Source: Propionicimonas sp. (GTDB lineage: Bacteria; Actinomycetota; Actinomycetes; Propionibacteriales; Propionibacteriaceae). Taken from it: a stretch of 64,000 bases of DNA. Location: positions 62,001 through 126,000 of the forward strand of contig VMSW01000004.1 in the NCBI GenBank assembly GCA_013791955.1, written 5' to 3'. Numbering within the stretch: position 1 is the stretch's first letter; each line of letters begins with the position of its first letter. The position numbers were made by a program, and so were the translations under genes. The notes under the pieces were generated by a model. The model saw nothing but the letters and a program-made list of their open reading frames with translations, was not told where the DNA came from and did no database searches. This document shows positions 60,683 to 64,000 of this stretch, one piece after another.

Positions 60683-60835
60683 CTATGATGTATACGAAGC
60701 CCTTTGTGAAAGTTGGCTGCATCTCCACAGGAGCGCCGCCTGTCGAGATGCAGCGAATTCTGAACACTGATGCGCTCGGAAGTCTGCACACCGATGGGCA
60801 CGTCGTACCGGCTGTGCAGAGTTGGAGGGGCCTGT
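60683..60835 (+). repeat. structured repeat, copy C (long form)
   Basis: The long form begins with tatgatgtatacgaag (60684 on) and a hairpin ctgcatctc (60718-60726) with gagatgcag (60745-60753). It then continues with the shared core to ctgtgcagagtt near 60823. The gagatgc to tgtgcag distance is 68 bases. It lies between the convergent PQQ-like and flavodoxin-fold genes. Confidence 0.85.
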
Positions 60836-60863
60836 GCCGGCGATCGACGATGTGGCACCCAGT

Positions 60864-61472
60864 TCAGGTGTCTGGGTTGTCCGAGGGGAACACTGTGCGA
60901 GCAAGCTCGCCCGCCTGACTGAGCCAGGCGGAGCGCTCGGCGTCGGTGCTCGTGACGGTGACGCTGAAGGTCTTGCGGTGGAAGTCTTGAACACCACAAA
61001 GACCGAAGATGCAGTTGCGCCAGATTCGCTCGAGCGGGTCTCCGAAGACGTCCCGCTCGCGGACGGGGTCGGTGTCGGCGGTGTTGATGACGAGCGCGGC
61101 TCGTGCCTTGAGGAGGCCGATGGGGACGCCCTCGCCGTGGTCCCCGGGCTGGAACTTGTAGGCGGAATCCACACGGATCACGCGGTCGACCCAGCCGGTG
61201 AGGATCGCGGGCGGCATGCCCCACCAGTTGGGGTGCACGATGACGATCCCGTCGGCGCCGGCGAGCTCAGCGACGGCGGTAGCTACGTACGGCGGCAGGG
61301 TGGCGGCACGCGCAGCCTCCCCGGCCGGAAGGAGCGGGTCGAAGGCTTCGGCGTAGAGGTCCTTGAGGATGACCTGGTGGCCGACGGAGGTCAGTGAGTT
61401 CGCGACCTCGCGGGCGATGGCGTGATTGAAGCTGGCAGGTGAGGGATGGGCTAGCACGATCAGGACTCGCAT
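60864..61472 (-). CDS. flavodoxin-fold NAD(P)H:quinone oxidoreductase
   Basis: A 202-residue flavoprotein of the NQO/MdaB type: VLIVLAHPSPASFNHAIA at the N-terminus (FMN phosphate binding), ADGIVIVHPNWWGMPPAILTGW with the WWG flavin contact, and a central VDRVIRVDSAYKF. It reduces quinones or azo compounds with NAD(P)H. ATG 61472 starts at the domain; TATGTT lies 7 bases upstream, which fits a leaderless transcript. It is divergent from the CPCC gene and ends close to repeat C. Confidence 0.88.
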   Translation of the reverse strand: MRVLIVLAHPSPASFNHAIAREVANSLTSVGHQVILKDLYAEAFDPLLPAGEAARAATLPPYVATAVAELAGADGIVIVHPNWWGMPPAILTGWVDRVIRVDSAYKFQPGDHGEGVPIGLLKARAALVINTADTDPVRERDVFGDPLERIWRNCIFGLCGVQDFHRKTFSVTVTSTDAERSAWLSQAGELARTVFPSDNPDT

Positions 61473-61561
61473 GGGTGGCAACATAGCGGCCCCTTGTGCG
61501 GGGACGGGTGCGCCGTGCATAGTTCGCCCGCGAGTGATCAGGTGAATGTGGAGGTAGCCTC

Positions 61562-62113
61562 ATGAGAAGAGACGAAGCGATTGATCTCTTGGCACGACGT
61601 GATCTTGCCCAACTCTCCAGTGATGAGCGCGAGGCGTTGCTGCTCGACTGGTGGACCATCGACGCCGGTGACCCTGATTACGGCGATCTCCCCGACCTGC
61701 TGAGAGAAGCCCTAGCGCGCGCCGATCGGCCGGATGACCCAGGAGAGTCGCTCTACGATCCGCTCGCACTGATCGCTCTCCGCCGCGCCTATGTCGGTGT
61801 CCTCAACGCCTATCTGACCAGTCAGCTTGCGAATTTGGGACGCCACGAAGCGGTTGACGGTGACGTTGAAGAGCTGGCTGCGTGTCCCTGCTGTGGGTAC
61901 CGAACCCTGCCAGAGCGCGGCGCGTATGAGATTTGTCGCGTGTGTTTCTGGGAGGACGATGGAACCACTGATCCTGACCGTGTGAGCGGCCCAAATCACA
62001 TGACGTTGCGGGAAGCACGGCTGAACGTCCAGCACCTCGGCGCGGTTAGCGAGAGCGCGCGCGAGCACGTACTCACTGACGGTCGGACACGGTACGCATC
62101 GGCCGACATCTGA
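61562..62113 (+). CDS. CPCC-family cysteine-rich protein
   Basis: A 183-residue protein with a helical N-terminal half and a C-terminal CPCC domain: ACPCCGYRTLPERGAYEICR, then VCFWEDDGTTDPDRVSGPNH and REARLNVQHLGA. The four cysteines (CPCC and CxxC) probably bind zinc. The family is unstudied and common in bacterial immunity and polymorphic-toxin neighbourhoods. A GGAGG site precedes ATG 61562. Repeat D begins just after its stop codon. Confidence 0.88.
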   Translation: MRRDEAIDLLARRDLAQLSSDEREALLLDWWTIDAGDPDYGDLPDLLREALARADRPDDPGESLYDPLALIALRRAYVGVLNAYLTSQLANLGRHEAVDGDVEELAACPCCGYRTLPERGAYEICRVCFWEDDGTTDPDRVSGPNHMTLREARLNVQHLGAVSESAREHVLTDGRTRYASADI

Positions 62114-62116
62114 TCC

Positions 62117-62213
62117 GTTGCTGAGATGCAACGAAGTCTGAACACTGACGCGCTCGGTAGTTTGCACAGAAGGCGCAGTCCTCCAACGGATGTGCAGAGT
62201 TCGAATCTGAGAG
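62117..62213 (+). repeat. structured repeat, copy D (short form)
   Basis: Core gctgagatgcaacgaagtc (62120 on), gaacactgacgcgctcgg, tttgcacagaagg and a final tgtgcagagttcgaatctga (62191-62210). The gagatgc to tgtgcag distance is 68 bases. It begins 3 bases after the CPCC stop codon. Confidence 0.85.
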
Positions 62214-62320
62214 CGGGCGTTTCCAGCGACTGGGGGCCGCCGCGCACCTCTGGTTCAGGCGCGACTGCCGCGGACACTTCCCTCGATCAAGGACGCGCGA
62301 GCCCGGTCCTCAGCTTCTTC

Positions 62321-62476
62321 ATATGATGTATACGAACCCGGTTGTGAAGAGTTGACTGCATCTCCCAGTTTTTTGTTGCATGTCGAGATGCAGCGAAGTC
62401 TGAACACTGAGGCGCTCGGAAGTCTGCACAGAGGTAGCTGTTCCGGACGCACCGTGCAGTGTTCAAGCCTGAGAGT
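62321..62476 (+). repeat. structured repeat, copy E (long form)
   Basis: Like copy C: atatgatgtatacgaa (62321 on), then ctgcatctc (62357-62365) pairing with gagatgcag (62385-62393), the shared core and gtgcagtgttcaagcctgag at the end. The core distance is 68 bases. It overlaps the 3' end of the HNH-like gene on the other strand. With copy D it fills the 349-base gap after the CPCC gene; the ~107 bases between D and E hold no recognisable feature. Confidence 0.85.
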
Positions 62477-63356
62477 CTGGTGCTTGTTGAGTGACCGCGT
62501 CCGCCAGCTTGTTGGTATCAGGGAACTTGATGAGCGATGTCATCCTTCCCTCCCGTTGCAGTCGCTCCAGCCGCGTGGTCAAGTGGTGCGGAAGAGCCAC
62601 CTCAACCTCGGTCGGCTCGGCGGTGCCGAGTATTTTGGGCCGGCTAAGGCGGCGCGCGAGCTGCGGGTCAATCGGGCGAAGGGCGACGACTGAACTGAGC
62701 GGGGCTGGCCAGATGAGTCTGACCTTGCGTTGCCCGTGCCTATGTATGAGCCTGGCGAGTGTGTCTGATGTCGGCTCCATCCCTGCAGCCGGGATGATCA
62801 CAAGCGCAAACAATCTGCCCATCGACCAGGAAGCGAGGTGCATGTTCGTTTCTGGGTCACCGTTCACGTTCAGCAAGTCGTGGCGACCCCCAGCCAGCAC
62901 AAACGCATCTTCCGACCACGCCGCAAAGATGCGGGTGCCTTCCGGTGGGCGCTGGGTATGCCGGAACTCACGCATCTTGGCCAGCGGGCACTCAACTTCA
63001 TATCGAGTTCCCCACATCCGCATCAGCCCGGTACGTGTTAGGTGCATCGCCACTGCGTTCAATTCGGTGGATCTGAACCAAGCGCGCTTCCCGGTTGCCA
63101 CTGCTAACACGGCATCCTGTGCGGCCTCGTCAATCTCGCGGAGCCACACGTTGTTGCACTGGGCGCAGACGCCTGGGTACTTCTTGTCGAAGGGAGTCTT
63201 GCTCGAGTACGACGTCTTCATGTGCATGCCGTTTGTGTGTGTCGAGTCGACCAGTACGGTCGGGATGGCAAAGTGCTCCTTCCATGAACGAGGTAGCCAG
63301 TGTTCAGCTGTGGACCTGCCTTCTGAGGACCCACAAAACGGGCATGGCTCGCGCAT
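62463..63356 (-). CDS. HNH-like zinc-ribbon protein, probable nuclease
   Basis: A 297-residue protein. The first ~75 residues carry an HNH-type zinc core: EPCPFCGSSEGRSTAEHWLP, then a long loop and YPGVCAQCNNVWLREID; EHWLP with CxxC pairs is common in HNH-associated proteins. The remaining ~220 residues are a domain I do not recognise. The start ATG 63356 has TACACT exactly 6 bases upstream and no ribosome binding site. It lies 4 bases downstream of the PD-(D/E)xK gene. Its end overlaps repeat E. Confidence 0.75.
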   Translation of the reverse strand: MREPCPFCGSSEGRSTAEHWLPRSWKEHFAIPTVLVDSTHTNGMHMKTSYSSKTPFDKKYPGVCAQCNNVWLREIDEAAQDAVLAVATGKRAWFRSTELNAVAMHLTRTGLMRMWGTRYEVECPLAKMREFRHTQRPPEGTRIFAAWSEDAFVLAGGRHDLLNVNGDPETNMHLASWSMGRLFALVIIPAAGMEPTSDTLARLIHRHGQRKVRLIWPAPLSSVVALRPIDPQLARRLSRPKILGTAEPTEVEVALPHHLTTRLERLQREGRMTSLIKFPDTNKLADAVTQQAPDSQA

Positions 63357-63360
63357 GGCG

Positions 63361-64000
63361 TCAGTGTAGGAGCGGTTCAGGCCGGGTGGTCGAGTGTCCC
63401 CAACGGAGGCGAGTGAAGAACTCCGAGATGGTCGAGCGTGCCTGGTCGAGGGTAAGGAGCTCGGCCGCGCCGAACCGGTACACCTCGTAGCCATCAAGCC
63501 GAAGCTGACGGTCGGCCTTCATTGTCGCGGCGTATGTCCCTGGGTCGGCCTTGTTGCCTTTCGCGTAGTGGCTCTTCCCGTCAACCTCAAGGACTAGTCG
63601 CCGCCGGCCAGGAAGCAGCATCACGAAGTCCATACGCAGATTGAGGAGTGCGTCTCTTCCCCGCTCCGCGACTGTCTTGGGATCCCACAGAAGCCAGACC
63701 TCGGGCAGGAGGGCGGGCATCTGGGGGATCTTGTCGCCGAAGACTTGGTGATAGGCGAGGAAGAAGTTGCGTTGAGGCGGCGAGTTGGTGGGCAGGCTGT
63801 CTAGCAGCCGCCTGTAAAGGGTGCTCTTGGCTCGGGCGGGGTCTGCGATTTCTGACCGAGTTGCCCACCAGTCCTGGAGTTCAGCCCAGGTCAGCCCTGC
63901 GGAGAAGTCGAGCCTCCGGTCATAGATGAGTACATCCGCTGGGTCGCCACACACCTCCACATCGTTGTCTAGGGCGTCGGTGAACCGGAGGTCGGGCCGG
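63361..64000 (-). CDS. PD-(D/E)xK-type nuclease (DUF559/Vsr-like), 5' end cut by window
   Basis: The frame stays open to the window end (residues PDLRFTDALDND precede the GTG at 63960), so the N-terminus is missing. The C-terminal domain has the nuclease core LRMDFVMLLPGRRRLVLEVD, then GKSHYAKGNK (Asp, Glu-x-Asp-x-Lys), followed by MKADRQLRLDGYEVYRFGAAEL, the usual ending of DUF559/Vsr-like and AbiJ-associated nucleases. The N-terminal helical part (AELQDWWATRSEIADPARAK) is not recognised. Probably an operon with the HNH-like gene; a defence role is possible. Confidence 0.75.
   Translation of the reverse strand, partial: RPDLRFTDALDNDVEVCGDPADVLIYDRRLDFSAGLTWAELQDWWATRSEIADPARAKSTLYRRLLDSLPTNSPPQRNFFLAYHQVFGDKIPQMPALLPEVWLLWDPKTVAERGRDALLNLRMDFVMLLPGRRRLVLEVDGKSHYAKGNKADPGTYAATMKADRQLRLDGYEVYRFGAAELLTLDQARSTISEFFTRLRWGHSTTRPEPLLH

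Noticed and set aside
60684-60699. lox-like or dif-like site (atgatgtatacgaag)
   Set aside because: Only one half resembles lox and the inverted second half is missing. It is better explained as part of the repeat long form.
62191-62210. gttcgaatc in repeat D as a tRNA fragment or attachment site
   Set aside because: The other repeat copies vary at exactly these bases and no tRNA-like clover leaf can be drawn.
58545-62476. Calling the repeats true integron attC sites
   Set aside because: The GTTRRRY/RYYYAAC core boxes are not found at the ends, genes occur in both orientations and no integrase is in the window.

Overview
The window is high-GC bacterial DNA of actinomycete type, probably a Propionibacteriales-like member of the Actinomycetota. 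The evidence is the adrenodoxin-reductase-type FprA, the PdxS/PdxT route to vitamin B6 with a divergent MocR regulator, a DUF222/HNH (13E12-type) gene, an LAxTG cell-wall sorting signal, many small ECF sigma/membrane-protein genes, and many start codons that look leaderless. The genus is inference. No rRNA, tRNA, CRISPR array, transposase or integrase was seen. Both ends cut a gene: fprA on the left and a nuclease on the right.

Layout. 1-10 kb: fprA, a Dabb protein, a TetR regulator, envelope proteins (DUF3048 and other lipoproteins), an MGDG-synthase-like glycosyltransferase, photolyase and a TspO-like protein. 10-18 kb: a divergent ApbE, a Crp-type regulator facing a sortase substrate, DUF2752 and RDD membrane proteins, the threonine-degradation pair tdh-kbl, and a MarR/flavin-binding-protein operon whose operator fills its own promoter spacer. 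18-21 kb: two tandem copies of a single-pass membrane protein plus ECF sigma factor cassette, with a shared promoter-like motif. 21-27 kb: a secreted GH114 protein overlapping pdxR, then pdxS and pdxT, a manganese riboswitch in front of terC, and a rhomboid protease. 27-34.5 kb: patatin, DinB, DUF2199, an adenosine/adenine-deaminase homologue that has lost catalytic residues, NUDIX, DUF1508, a dual-specificity phosphatase and a beta-CASP metallo-hydrolase. 34.6-55 kb: a large secreted subtilase, an orphan Nif11-type peptide, FadD, AhpC, an AbrB-type regulator, a set of secreted hydrolases (EEP nuclease fold, GH25, GH44, esterase) and proline dehydrogenase.

The last 8.7 kb (55.3-64 kb) reads like an accessory region. 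It starts with a DUF222/HNH gene that carries a REP-like insertion inside its reading frame. Two secreted beta-propeller lipoproteins, a flavodoxin-fold reductase, a CPCC protein and a two-gene nuclease operon follow. Four copies of a ~95-base structured repeat, all in one orientation and with a nearly fixed internal length, sit directly after gene 3' ends here. I consider this array the best candidate for something undescribed.

A second, unrelated dispersed repeat (core ccttcgacaagctcaggg) occurs at four places. It supplies the C-terminus of the patatin gene, separates pdxS from pdxT and sits inside the HNH gene. At least eleven genes have a TANNNT-like hexamer exactly 6-7 bases before the start codon and little or no Shine-Dalgarno sequence, which suggests widespread leaderless transcription.
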